A DNA stretch of 64,000 nucleotides. Origin: an uncultured Veillonella sp. Lineage in GTDB: Bacteria; Bacillota; Negativicutes; Veillonellales; Veillonellaceae. Each line of letters opens with the position of its first letter. The stretch's first letter is position 1. The stretch covers positions 68,139-132,138 of the forward strand of contig NZ_CALJON010000044.1 in the NCBI RefSeq assembly GCF_937981445.1. Direction: 5' to 3'. Below the pieces are notes generated by a model. That model was given only the letters and a program-made list of their open reading frames with translations, did no database searches and was not told where the DNA came from. Position numbers and translations under genes: made by a program. Of this stretch, positions 10,055 through 18,178 are shown piece by piece.

Positions 10055-10654
10055 GTGGAAACTAAAGAGCAGAAAGAGAAAAGGATTCAGTATATTATTT
10101 GCCGAGTTTGTGGGTATATTGAAACTGCAGATAAAGCTGATCAACCTTGCCCAGCTTGTGGCTTTCCTAAGACCGTTTGGGCAGAATATACTCCTCGTAA
10201 ATTAAATCCAACACGTAAAAAATTATTGGATTTACATTTGCATCCAATTGCTGTGCATTTCCCAATCGTGGGTTCTGCACTTACTTTAGGCTTACCTTTA
10301 TTGGCATTATTGGTTCCTTACAACTTATCCTATCGTCTATTTGATTTCACTATGATGGTAGCTCTTGTAATGCCTTTACTTTGCTTAGTAGGTGCTATTT
10401 CTGGTTATATCGGTGGTAAATTGCGCTATAAGTCAACGACAGCACCTGTGTTGAAGTTGAAAATCTATTTGAGTATTGTATACTTCTTAGTGACGGTGGC
10501 CCAGTGCTATATGGCCTATGTGTATGGCGTCGATGCTGGCAATGCCCTCATTATGGCTGCCCTCGGTGCGGTCGCATCTTTCTTAGCGGCTACACTTGGT
10601 AAAAAAGGTTCCTATTTATTTGCTGGTTTATTTGGTCCTTACGTACAAGGGTAA
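10055..10654 (+). CDS. Rubredoxin-like zinc-ribbon fused to a DUF2231-type membrane domain
   Basis: The 199-residue protein opens with a rubredoxin-like metal site, Cys16-x2-Cys19 (CRVCGY) and Cys32-x2-Cys35 (CPACG), which can bind one iron or zinc. After a basic linker comes a membrane domain with about four helices starting at HLHPIAVHFPIVGSAL, whose His-Pro and HFP residues are typical of DUF2231 proteins. This suggests a membrane redox or heme-associated role, but no function is established. I chose GTG 10055 because AAGGAG sits 6 bases before it; an upstream in-frame TTG at 10025 has no such site. It is a single gene ending at a strong terminator. Confidence 0.8.
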   Translation: METKEQKEKRIQYIICRVCGYIETADKADQPCPACGFPKTVWAEYTPRKLNPTRKKLLDLHLHPIAVHFPIVGSALTLGLPLLALLVPYNLSYRLFDFTMMVALVMPLLCLVGAISGYIGGKLRYKSTTAPVLKLKIYLSIVYFLVTVAQCYMAYVYGVDAGNALIMAALGAVASFLAATLGKKGSYLFAGLFGPYVQG

Positions 10655-10677
10655 TAGAATTTTGTATCAAAGGATTG

Positions 10678-10714
10678 GCCTTGTTCCCGCAGACATTGCG
10701 GGACAAGGCTTTTT
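10678..10714 (+). terminator. Rho-independent terminator
   Basis: GCCTTGT-T-CCCGCA pairs with TGCGGGACAAGGC across a short GACAT-type loop, with one bulged T, followed by five Ts. It closes the rubredoxin-like gene and separates it from the NdpA-like gene. Confidence 0.9.
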
Positions 10715-10741
10715 CAAATTATATGGAAGAAAGGTTACGTC

Positions 10742-11740
10742 ATGCAGATAAATAAAGCAGTATTGCAAATTTTTGATTTTCATTCGTCTTTAGCTGTTTT
10801 TTCTGAAGGTGAACTCGAATTAGGTGAGGAAACAATCCAAGATTATATTAGTGCACATGTGGAAAAAGCAATTAAGGATCCCGGCTTACGTCAGGGACAT
10901 TTGAATCCCTCCAGTCCCGTAGGACAACTGATTACTCAATACAGTGAAGAGCGTATAGATATAGTAGACTTGGGGAAATCTTTGGGGGAAACAATTTTTA
11001 ATTTTATGAAGCAAGCTACTGAACCATGTTTAATGGATGCGATTATTTGTGAAGCCGCCGCTAATCATACGTATCTCTGTGTTTTGTTGTGTCAAGCTCA
11101 TGATGGCTATACACATGGCACCATTAGTGGTGAAAGTGGTGCATTAGCTACAAAATTGGTCGCTAATCGCGCTGTGCTCCCCATGCCTAGCCAAAAACTG
11201 CGTTCTTTTTTAGCTATTAATGTGGAAGATTTCTCAGTTCGCTTATTCGAGCCTAAAGGCGAGTATGATGGTGAAATTACCTATATCTTAGCTGATAAGG
11301 TACTTCAAATTGGGACGAATCCATCGTCTCGTGATACGGTGGCTAAAGTGCGGCGTATTGTGGATAAAGTGGCTAAAGCTCATGAAGGTGATGGCGTAGC
11401 AGAATTAGTTGAAGTACGCTCTATGATTTCAAAGAATGCAGAAGTTTCAGACACAATTAATCCAGAGATTATTGTAGAAACTGTATTTGCTTCGAATCCA
11501 GTGCAACAAGAGGCGGCCAAGCAAGCTCTTGCTGAACAAGATATGCTCCGTCCTTTGCCAGTTAATAGAGAATTTGCCGCTAAAGTCGGGGAAAAGCATA
11601 AAATAAAAACTGATACAGGGATTGAAATTAGTTTTCCTGTAGAATATATGAAAAATAGTGAGTTTATTGAAATTGTTACTAATCCTGATGGTACTTTGCG
11701 TATTGAACTTAAGAATATTAGTAAGATTTTAAATAAATAA
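10742..11740 (+). CDS. Nucleoid-associated protein, NdpA/YejK (NA37) family
   Basis: A 332-residue cytoplasmic protein of the NA37 family, whose members co-purify with the bacterial nucleoid; the molecular role is poorly known. Recognition rests on the N-terminal pattern (MQINKAVLQIFDF, DYISAHVEKAIKDPGLRQG) and the central segment FLAINVEDFSVRLFEPKG, both characteristic. It follows a terminator and a GAAAGG ribosome site, so it probably has its own promoter. The last codons overlap the first copy of a 20-24 nt repeat that continues past the stop. Confidence 0.85.
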   Translation: MQINKAVLQIFDFHSSLAVFSEGELELGEETIQDYISAHVEKAIKDPGLRQGHLNPSSPVGQLITQYSEERIDIVDLGKSLGETIFNFMKQATEPCLMDAIICEAAANHTYLCVLLCQAHDGYTHGTISGESGALATKLVANRAVLPMPSQKLRSFLAINVEDFSVRLFEPKGEYDGEITYILADKVLQIGTNPSSRDTVAKVRRIVDKVAKAHEGDGVAELVEVRSMISKNAEVSDTINPEIIVETVFASNPVQQEAAKQALAEQDMLRPLPVNREFAAKVGEKHKIKTDTGIEISFPVEYMKNSEFIEIVTNPDGTLRIELKNISKILNK

Positions 11741-11789
11741 TATAGCAAGATTAGACAAAATATAGCAGGATTTTAAATAAACTATTGGC
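11723..11789 (+). repeat. Three-copy repeat spanning the stop codon of the NdpA-like gene
   Basis: Copies at 11723-11746, 11747-11766 and 11767-11789 share the AAGATT(TTAAATAAA)..ATATAGC layout. The gene's TAA (11738-11740) lies in the first copy, so the array begins inside the coding sequence. Confidence 0.7.
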
Positions 11790-11831
11790 TTATATTTGGT
11801 AACGAAGTGTTAACTAAATGGAGGCACATAA

Positions 11832-12341
11832 ATGAGTAAAAAAGATCATAAAAAAACGAATGCTATGCGTATGTTAGACACGCATAAAGTGGCTTATGAA
11901 GTATTGACCTATGAAGTTGAGGAAATTGGCGGTAAGCCCCCTCAAGTAGGGCGTAATGCAGGCGTTCATATGGCGGAGGAATTGCATTTACCGGAGGAGA
12001 AAGTATTTAAAACCTTAGTTGGTAAGGGCAATGTGACGGGACCTGTAGTGTTTTGTATTCCCGTAGCGGCTGAGCTCGATTTGAAACAAGCGGCTCGTGT
12101 GAGTGGTAATAAATCAGTAGAATTAGTACATGTAAAAGATTTATTAGGCTTAACAGGCTATATTAGGGGTGGCTGTTCACCGATTGGCATGAAAAAATTA
12201 TTCCCTACCTACTTTGATGCTTCTATGGAAGCCTTAGATACAGTTTATGTGAGTGCAGGCATGATTGGTAAACAGGTGAAAGTAAAGCCACAAGACTTAC
12301 AAGCTGTTGTAAAAGCAAAGTTCGTAGATTTAACTATGTAA
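11832..12341 (+). CDS. ybaK: Cys-tRNA(Pro)/prolyl-tRNA deacylase, YbaK/EbsC type
   Basis: Trans-editing enzyme that hydrolyses mischarged Cys-tRNA(Pro) (and related misacylated tRNAs) to protect translation. The 169-residue single domain shows the YbaK core: VFKTLVGKG near residues 59-67, the PVAAELDLKQAAR stretch, and the GYIRGGCSPIGMKK motif that forms the substrate pocket. A GGAGG site precedes the ATG. It sits 36 bases before the RNase H1 gene and may be co-transcribed with it. The exact misacylated substrate cannot be read from sequence. Confidence 0.93.
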   Translation: MSKKDHKKTNAMRMLDTHKVAYEVLTYEVEEIGGKPPQVGRNAGVHMAEELHLPEEKVFKTLVGKGNVTGPVVFCIPVAAELDLKQAARVSGNKSVELVHVKDLLGLTGYIRGGCSPIGMKKLFPTYFDASMEALDTVYVSAGMIGKQVKVKPQDLQAVVKAKFVDLTM

Positions 12342-12377
12342 GTATATTACTTTGTATTAATTAAGGATTACTATACT

Positions 12378-13154
12378 ATGGCAAAAAAATATTATGCAGT
12401 ACAGCGCGGTCATACACCGGGGATTTATGAACGTTGGGCCGATTGTGAAGCACAGGTAAAGGGCTTTAGTGGCGCCGTATACAAATCCTTTCCTACATTG
12501 GCAGAGGCGAAGGCTTTTTTAGGTGGACCTAGTGACAACAGTAACAATGTTCCTAAGGCTGAAGTACGAATGACCTTAGCGGAAGCCTTAGAATTAATGG
12601 AGCCGTCTAAAACGCCCGGCGTGAATACATCTGGAGCACATATGACGGGGAATCGCGTAGGAACGACTGGGGTCCAATCAAATATGGTAAGGACTAAGAC
12701 AGCAACAGGTGATGCAGAATTAGCCGATATTCCTGAAACAGACATGGTGGCCTATATTGATGGTAGTTATGATAAGCATCGTGGGGCTGTTGGCTCTGGC
12801 GGCGTTATTTTTTTCCAAGGCACGAGTTGGGACTTTTCCTTTGGTACAAAGGATCCGTTTTATACAAATTATTGGAATGTGTCCGGTGAATTATTAGGGG
12901 CCATGCATGTTCTCAAAGAAGCCAAGCGCTGTGGGGCCCATACAGTGCATTTATATTATGACTATATGGGGATTGAAATGTGGGCTTTAGGACGGTGGAA
13001 AACAAATAATCCGCTTACACAATCGTATGCAAAATTTGTGAAGGAATATTTGCCAATTATGAATATACAATTTCATAAAGTGGCGGCTCACACGGGCGTT
13101 ACATATAATGAGCGAGCTGATCAATTAGCTAAAGCAGGGACTACTAAATGTTAG
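12378..13154 (+). CDS. rnhA: Ribonuclease H1 with N-terminal RNA-DNA hybrid-binding domain
   Basis: Degrades RNA in RNA-DNA hybrids (R-loops, primers). Residues 1-50 form the small hybrid-binding domain also known from caulimovirus viroplasmin (KKYYAVQRGHTPGIY, FPTLAEAKAFL). A variable linker of about 70 residues follows. The RNase H fold starts near 123 and contains all four acidic residues: Asp128 (YIDGSYD), Glu171 (SGELLGA), Asp195 (YYDYMG) and Asp248 (NERADQLAK), with His237 in the loop. It is therefore expected to be active. At 258 residues it matches bacterial two-domain RNase H1. No strong terminator follows it. Confidence 0.93.
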   Translation: MAKKYYAVQRGHTPGIYERWADCEAQVKGFSGAVYKSFPTLAEAKAFLGGPSDNSNNVPKAEVRMTLAEALELMEPSKTPGVNTSGAHMTGNRVGTTGVQSNMVRTKTATGDAELADIPETDMVAYIDGSYDKHRGAVGSGGVIFFQGTSWDFSFGTKDPFYTNYWNVSGELLGAMHVLKEAKRCGAHTVHLYYDYMGIEMWALGRWKTNNPLTQSYAKFVKEYLPIMNIQFHKVAAHTGVTYNERADQLAKAGTTKC

Positions 13155-13209
13155 AGGCAAATATAATGTTTTTATGTGTAGATTGCATAGAAATTTATAG
13201 ATATACCTA

Positions 13210-13238
13210 TTGCATGGTGTACGCTCTAAGGGTACAAT
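13210..13238 (+). promoter_or_regulatory. Candidate sigma-A promoter for pgi
   Basis: TTGCAT at 13210-13215 and TACAAT at 13233-13238 are separated by 17 bases. The start of transcription would lie about 55 bases before the pgi ATG. The -10 is a 5/6 match; the -35 is weak. Confidence 0.5.
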
Positions 13239-13300
13239 AGTATGAGGTACATATTGTATTGATAAAACTAATTAAAAATATAAAATAAAGGAGGCTCTTT

Positions 13301-14734
13301 ATGAGTAAGATTGTATTGCCTTCCGGGTTTACGTTTGATTATACTAACGTATTAAATGAGTGGGCTGTAACTGAAGCAGATATACGCAATGAATTTGACA
13401 ATGTAGCCGATGCTGTTAAAGCAGCCGCTAAAGTGCGTTTTAATGGTATTGTAGATGGTCATTTATCTAAAGATGGCACACCAGAAAAAGTATTATTTCC
13501 ACAACTTCCCTATATTGAAGATGGTCATTTAAATTCCGAAGCTGTTATGAAACGCTTAGAAGACTTAGGTGCTCATGCTAAGGCACATATTGATGCAGTT
13601 GTTAGCTTTGGTATTGGCGGTTCTTATTTAGGCGGTAAAGTGTTATTTGATGTACATTGTGGTGAGTTTTGGAATCAAAAAACTCGTGAAGAGCGGAACG
13701 GATATCCGCAACTTTATTTCAGTGGTAATAATGTAGACTCTAAGCGCACTAAAGATTTAATTGATACGCTTAAAGCCAGTGCATCTCGCAAGGGCGGGGA
13801 CTTTAAGGTTATGCTCATTGTTATTTCTAAATCGGGCTCTACGATTGAACCAATGTCTAATTTTATGGTTGTACAAGAAGCTTTATTACAAGCTGGCATT
13901 GGTGTAGAAGTTATTGCTGTAACAGATCCAAGAGATGATGAAAAAGAAACTTTATTACATAAATTAGCAGTTGCGCAAAGTTGGCCTATTTTTGCTGTAC
14001 CAGATGGTGTAGGCGGTCGATTCTCTGTATTTACTGAAGTGGGTTTAGTTATCGGTGCCGTAATTGGTTTTGATATTCGCTCCTTTTTAGCTGGCTCTAA
14101 AGAAATCGACCAAGCTTGTAAGAGTGGTAATATTCTTCAAAACCCAGCTTTGTTAAGTGCTATTTTAAAATATATTGGTTCTGAAAAATATGGACGCAAT
14201 ATTGAAGTAATGATGCCTTATGGGGACTCTTTAAAATCCTTAGCTGAATGGTATGTACAATTATTGGCAGAATCTTTAGGTAAAGGTAAAGATGATGGCA
14301 AAGGTCGCTATGGCCGTACTCCAGTTGTTGCCGTAGGGACTACGGATATGCATGCGCAAACACAGGAGCATCAAGAAGGACGCTTGAATAAATTAGTTAC
14401 ATTTGTTAAAGTGGCCGATTGGGAAACTGAGCTTGTAGTACCTCATACTTATAAAGATATTCCTACATTAGAAGCATTTAGTGGCTTAGATTTGGCTACT
14501 ATCATGAATACCGCCTTAGAGGCTAATAGTGAAGCTTTAACAGGGGATAAACGCTTTAATTTAACCATTGAGCTACCTACTTTAAATGCCTTCTTCTTAG
14601 GTGCTTTTATGTTCATGCAGTGCTGGGCTATATTCTATGAAGGCCAATTGGCTCACGTAGATGCATTTAATCAACCAGGTGTGGAAGTATATAAAAAACT
14701 ATTAGGACCTAAATTGGCAGCTCATAAAGAATAA
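13301..14734 (+). CDS. pgi: Glucose-6-phosphate isomerase
   Basis: Interconverts glucose 6-phosphate and fructose 6-phosphate in glycolysis or gluconeogenesis. The 477-residue protein shows the PGI pattern: FGIGGSYLGGKVLFD near 103, the phosphate-binding SKSGSTIEPMSNF near 176-188, GVGGRFSVFTEVGL, the TQEHQEGR region, and the C-terminal QPGVEVYKK with its lysine. A strong AAGGAGG site precedes the ATG. galE follows after 14 bases, so the two are likely one operon linking hexose phosphates to UDP-sugars. This is a longer bacterial PGI than the 450-residue Bacillus type, but all key segments are present. Confidence 0.95.
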   Translation: MSKIVLPSGFTFDYTNVLNEWAVTEADIRNEFDNVADAVKAAAKVRFNGIVDGHLSKDGTPEKVLFPQLPYIEDGHLNSEAVMKRLEDLGAHAKAHIDAVVSFGIGGSYLGGKVLFDVHCGEFWNQKTREERNGYPQLYFSGNNVDSKRTKDLIDTLKASASRKGGDFKVMLIVISKSGSTIEPMSNFMVVQEALLQAGIGVEVIAVTDPRDDEKETLLHKLAVAQSWPIFAVPDGVGGRFSVFTEVGLVIGAVIGFDIRSFLAGSKEIDQACKSGNILQNPALLSAILKYIGSEKYGRNIEVMMPYGDSLKSLAEWYVQLLAESLGKGKDDGKGRYGRTPVVAVGTTDMHAQTQEHQEGRLNKLVTFVKVADWETELVVPHTYKDIPTLEAFSGLDLATIMNTALEANSEALTGDKRFNLTIELPTLNAFFLGAFMFMQCWAIFYEGQLAHVDAFNQPGVEVYKKLLGPKLAAHKE

Positions 14735-14748
14735 GGGGGATTTTCGTA

Positions 14749-15735
14749 ATGAAAATTTTAGTTACTGGCGGTGCTGGTTATATTGGGAGTCATACAGTAC
14801 GAGCACTTTGTAAAGCAGGTCATACGCCGATTGTTTTGGATAATTTATCGTGCGGCCATGTGGAATCATTGCCTGACGGTGTGGAATTTATCGAAATGGA
14901 TATAGCAGATCCGTCCCTAGTCAATGTCTTAAAAGATAAGGGCATCGAAGGGATTATGCATTTTGCGGCACATTCACAAGTAGGTGAATCCATGGTAAAT
15001 CCAGCTATTTACTATGAAAATAATGTAGTTGGATCCTACCGTCTTATTGAATCTGCTCGTAAGGCTGGCATTAAATATTTTGTATTCTCTTCGACCGCTG
15101 CTGTATATGGAGAACCTAAAGTAGTGCCTATTAAAGAGGATTCAGAATTGAATCCTACCAATGTGTACGGCCGTACAAAGCTTATGATTGAACAAATGTT
15201 ACAGGACTATAGCAAGATTTATGGTCTTCGTTATGTGGCATTACGTTATTTTAATGCTGCTGGTGCTGATAGTAGTGGTGAAATAGGGGAAGATCATACG
15301 CCAGAAACACACCTGATTCCATTAATTTTGGAAGCTGCTTTAGGAAAACGAGAGGCCATTACTATATTCGGTACTGATTATGATACAGAAGATGGAACTT
15401 GTGTACGTGATTATATTCATGTAAATGATTTAGCTTCAGCTCATATTTTGAGTATGGAATATTTACGGGATGGCGGCGAATCCAATGTATTCAATTTAGG
15501 TAGCGGCAGTGGCTTTAGTGTACAATCTATTGTGGACACCACTAAAGCTGTTACAGAGATTGATTTTAACGTTATTTATGGAGAACGCCGTGCTGGTGAT
15601 CCAGGTACTTTGATTGCTTCATCGGAAAAAGCACAAACTGTATTGGGCTGGAAGCCTGTACATAGTGAGGTAAAGCAAGTGATTGGTGATGCTTGGCGCT
15701 GGCATCAAAACCATCCTAATGGATATGGCAAGTAA
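14749..15735 (+). CDS. galE: UDP-glucose 4-epimerase
   Basis: Interconverts UDP-glucose and UDP-galactose for polysaccharide or lipopolysaccharide synthesis. A 328-residue extended SDR: GGAGYIG at 7-13 binds NAD, DNLSCGH follows strand 2, the catalytic Ser is in SSTAAVYGEP (about 114-123), and Tyr140/Lys144 form YGRTK. LRYFNAAGAD and GTCVRDYIHVNDLA are signatures of true GalE. It lies 14 bases after pgi behind a GGGGGA site. It is more typical of GalE than the epimerase at 8975. Confidence 0.95.
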   Translation: MKILVTGGAGYIGSHTVRALCKAGHTPIVLDNLSCGHVESLPDGVEFIEMDIADPSLVNVLKDKGIEGIMHFAAHSQVGESMVNPAIYYENNVVGSYRLIESARKAGIKYFVFSSTAAVYGEPKVVPIKEDSELNPTNVYGRTKLMIEQMLQDYSKIYGLRYVALRYFNAAGADSSGEIGEDHTPETHLIPLILEAALGKREAITIFGTDYDTEDGTCVRDYIHVNDLASAHILSMEYLRDGGESNVFNLGSGSGFSVQSIVDTTKAVTEIDFNVIYGERRAGDPGTLIASSEKAQTVLGWKPVHSEVKQVIGDAWRWHQNHPNGYGK

Positions 15736-15904
15736 GTATTTTAGGCTATAGCATGTGAATAGTTATTAGGTCATAGTAAATAATTCAAGGCTAGCGTACA
15801 TAACTATATTTTTGTCATAGGCAGGACGTTTATGCGTAGTATGTATACGCCTTCTAGCATATAGTATGAAGTCGTTGAAATGTTAATAATATAAGAGGAT
15901 ATAT

Positions 15905-16657
15905 ATGAAAAGACTGACCCTACAAGATTTGCGTTCTTTTGTTTATAAGAAAGGCCGCCTCTTGTACGGGGCGGTCTTTTTATTTTGCCTTGTTTTGCTA
16001 TATGGTGCATATAAAATGTACATATCAAATTTTTTAGTATCCACGAATGAGTCAGGTGTACACTCCCCTGAGGTTGGAAATTCTGCGGTCAATGGTGCTA
16101 AGACGTATGAGGGAAGGGGCCATAAGGAAGAAACTTCGGCTGGGGGTAAAAACATGGGGCATCAAGTGTTGAGTTTACAGGGCACATTACGAGGCCGTCC
16201 TTTTGAAAATCCTTTTTATAGGGTATTAACAGTATCTAATAGCGATTTAGTGCAAGACGGGAGTGGGGCGCCTAATGTAGAAGGGGCTAGGGGCCGCCAT
16301 GTAGAAGATACTGAGGCTCGCAACGTAGAGGGGCTTAAGATTCGTAGTGTAGATAGGATTAGGCATCGTAATATAGAGGACGCTGTGGAGCATAATGGAG
16401 TGGGTACTGAAAGGGGGAGTACCTCTGATGTGATGGCAAAAGATAAGGGCCAAAGACTATGGAGTGGACAACAGGAGGAGCCCCTGTTACTTGGTATAAT
16501 CCAAGGTGCTACAGCAGTAGCTATTATTAAAACGGCCCAAGGAGAAGGTAGTTATACTGTAGGTGAAGGCCCCACAGGCATACGGGTGCAAAGCATTGGT
16601 AGTAATTATGTTGATATGGTGGTACATGGCCAGCAAAAACGAGTATATTTACAGTAA
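15905..16657 (+). CDS. GspC/PilP-like inner-membrane protein with internal 8-residue repeats
   Basis: A 250-residue protein with a short basic cytoplasmic start, one membrane helix at about residues 19-40 and a long external part. The last 50 residues (LLLGIIQGATAVAIIK, YTVGEGPTGIRVQSIG, MVVHGQQKRVYL) look like the homology region of GspC/PilP proteins, which dock on secretins; a secretin gene follows 230 bases downstream. The middle is low-complexity and holds five to six tandem 8-residue units of the form N/H-V-E-x4-R (residues 124-171). The function is inferred from the tail and from context; there are no catalytic residues. The stop codon lies in the first copy of a downstream 25-nt repeat. 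Confidence 0.6.
   Translation: MKRLTLQDLRSFVYKKGRLLYGAVFLFCLVLLYGAYKMYISNFLVSTNESGVHSPEVGNSAVNGAKTYEGRGHKEETSAGGKNMGHQVLSLQGTLRGRPFENPFYRVLTVSNSDLVQDGSGAPNVEGARGRHVEDTEARNVEGLKIRSVDRIRHRNIEDAVEHNGVGTERGSTSDVMAKDKGQRLWSGQQEEPLLLGIIQGATAVAIIKTAQGEGSYTVGEGPTGIRVQSIGSNYVDMVVHGQQKRVYLQ
16274..16417 (+). repeat. In-frame 24-nt tandem repeat (8 residues) in the GspC-like gene
   Basis: Copies start at 16274, 16298, 16322, 16346 and 16370, with a degenerate one at 16394. They encode NVEGARGR, HVEDTEAR, NVEGLKIR, SVDRIRHR, NIEDAVEH and NGVGTERG. The strict 24-base spacing keeps the frame. Confidence 0.85.
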
Positions 16658-16798
16658 TAACAAAAACAAGATACACAGTAATAGTAAAAATGAGGATACA
16701 AAGAAATAGTAAAAGTGAGGATACAAAGGAATAGTAAAAATGAGTATACACAGTAATAGAAAAAACGAATAAATACACAGTAATAATAAAAAATAGAG
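16641..16798 (+). repeat. Tandem ~25-nt repeat spanning the stop codon
   Basis: Units at 16670-16694, 16695-16719 and 16720-16744 are exactly 25 nt (GATACAxAGxAATAGTAAAA core). Longer variants lie at 16745-16772 and 16773-16798. A degenerate first unit at about 16641-16669 contains the TAA (16655-16657) of the GspC-like gene. Confidence 0.85.
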
Positions 16799-16887
16799 TT
16801 AAAAGAAATTAAACTAGAACTAGAAGAATAACATAGCTGTATTTTATAAGTAAGGCTCGATGAGACGAATTTGCCTGGGGAGGTAGT

Positions 16888-18138
16888 ATGAGGTGGCATC
16901 AAATTTTTAAGGGGAGATTTCTCAAATTGGTATTTTCGTATGCCCATAAATGGTTAAACATACATGAAGTTAAGCGACTAAGTATGGTAGTAGTCCTATT
17001 AGTTTCTACGCCCTATGATGTGCTCGGTTTAAGTATGACGGCTACTAATACGAGTTTGAGTAGTTTAGTTACGTCTATTGCACGCAGTGAAGGTTTAAAT
17101 ATTATGGGTGCAGAAACATTAGCGGGTACTGTGAGTATTAAGATTCAAAATGAAACCGCCCGTGAGGCGCTAAGGCGATTGGCAAAATTAAAACATTTCA
17201 CTATGACTGAAGAAAATGATGTTATTTTACTTGATGGCAGTGGTTTAGAGGAAAAAGGGGCACGTAATGCAGAGTTAATCACCCCAAAACATATGAAGGC
17301 CAGTGCCTTAGGGCAGGCCTTAGAGGCTATTATAGAGGAAAAGCATATTCAGGTATTAAGGGATACCAATCAAGTGTTAGTCTATGGTACTGATGCGGAG
17401 CTTAGACATATTAAAACTGTATTAGGTCATATTGATGTAGTGCCCCAGCAAGTGCGATTTGAAGCGGCCATAGTGGCAGTGGAGCATTCGTTTATGAAGG
17501 AAACCGGTATTCAATGGTCTTGGCAGAGCTTGACCGGTCATGGTGAAGATGATACGGGTAGTTATGGCAGTATTCATTTTGGGAAAATGCCCAGTGGAGA
17601 GCCATATAAATTTTTTATAAAACCAGAATTAAAAGCTCAAGAGAATACAGGCCGTACAGTTCTTATTGCAAGACCTTCGATAACAACTGTAAATGGAGAG
17701 ACAGCGAAAATACTTATAGGTGACCGCATACCTGTATTAGTAGAAACTAAGGATGGCACAGAAAGTCGAACCACTGTAGAATACGAAGAGGCCGGGATTC
17801 GCCTTACTTGTACGCCCACAATTAGTGCTGATTCAGGGGTGGATGCAGAGATTTATGCAGAAGTGAGTAGCCCCACTATGGTTAATGAATTAAAGGCCTA
17901 TCGTATTACGACGCGACAAGCAGAGACGAGAGTTCATTTAGAAACTGGCGATGTGCTTGTCATTGGTGGCCTTATGGATAATCGTGCGAGCAAGCAAATG
18001 TCTAAAATACCTTTATTAGGGGATATACCATTATTGGGAAAATTATTTCAGCATGCCCGTAAAACTAAGGACAGGGTGGAATTATATATTTTTGTAAAGG
18101 CAGACCTCTTACGTCAGCCAAATACCTCCGGTCTGTGA
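16888..18138 (+). CDS. Short secretin (GspD/PilQ family)
   Basis: Forms an outer-membrane ring channel used by type II secretion, type IV pili or DNA uptake. The 416-residue protein has a hydrophobic export segment at about residues 30-48, two small N-domains (about 55-115 and 125-190) and a secretin core from about 195 to 410. Core markers are RPSITTVNGETAKILIGD, GIRLTCTPTIS and GDVLVIGGLMDNR followed by KIPLLGDIPLLGKLF. At about 400 residues it is short because it has only two N-domains. A GGGGAGG site precedes the ATG. The GspC-like gene is upstream; no pilMNO, gspE or pilin genes are adjacent. Confidence 0.9.
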   Translation: MRWHQIFKGRFLKLVFSYAHKWLNIHEVKRLSMVVVLLVSTPYDVLGLSMTATNTSLSSLVTSIARSEGLNIMGAETLAGTVSIKIQNETAREALRRLAKLKHFTMTEENDVILLDGSGLEEKGARNAELITPKHMKASALGQALEAIIEEKHIQVLRDTNQVLVYGTDAELRHIKTVLGHIDVVPQQVRFEAAIVAVEHSFMKETGIQWSWQSLTGHGEDDTGSYGSIHFGKMPSGEPYKFFIKPELKAQENTGRTVLIARPSITTVNGETAKILIGDRIPVLVETKDGTESRTTVEYEEAGIRLTCTPTISADSGVDAEIYAEVSSPTMVNELKAYRITTRQAETRVHLETGDVLVIGGLMDNRASKQMSKIPLLGDIPLLGKLFQHARKTKDRVELYIFVKADLLRQPNTSGL

Positions 18139-18178
18139 TATAATAAGTAACGATAGTATAGAACGGAGGAATTAAGTA

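Noticed and set aside
16606..16947. 113-residue Ser/Tyr/Phe-rich frame on the minus strand
   Set aside because: It is made of the 25-nt repeat array read in reverse and has no start signals. It is a repeat artefact.
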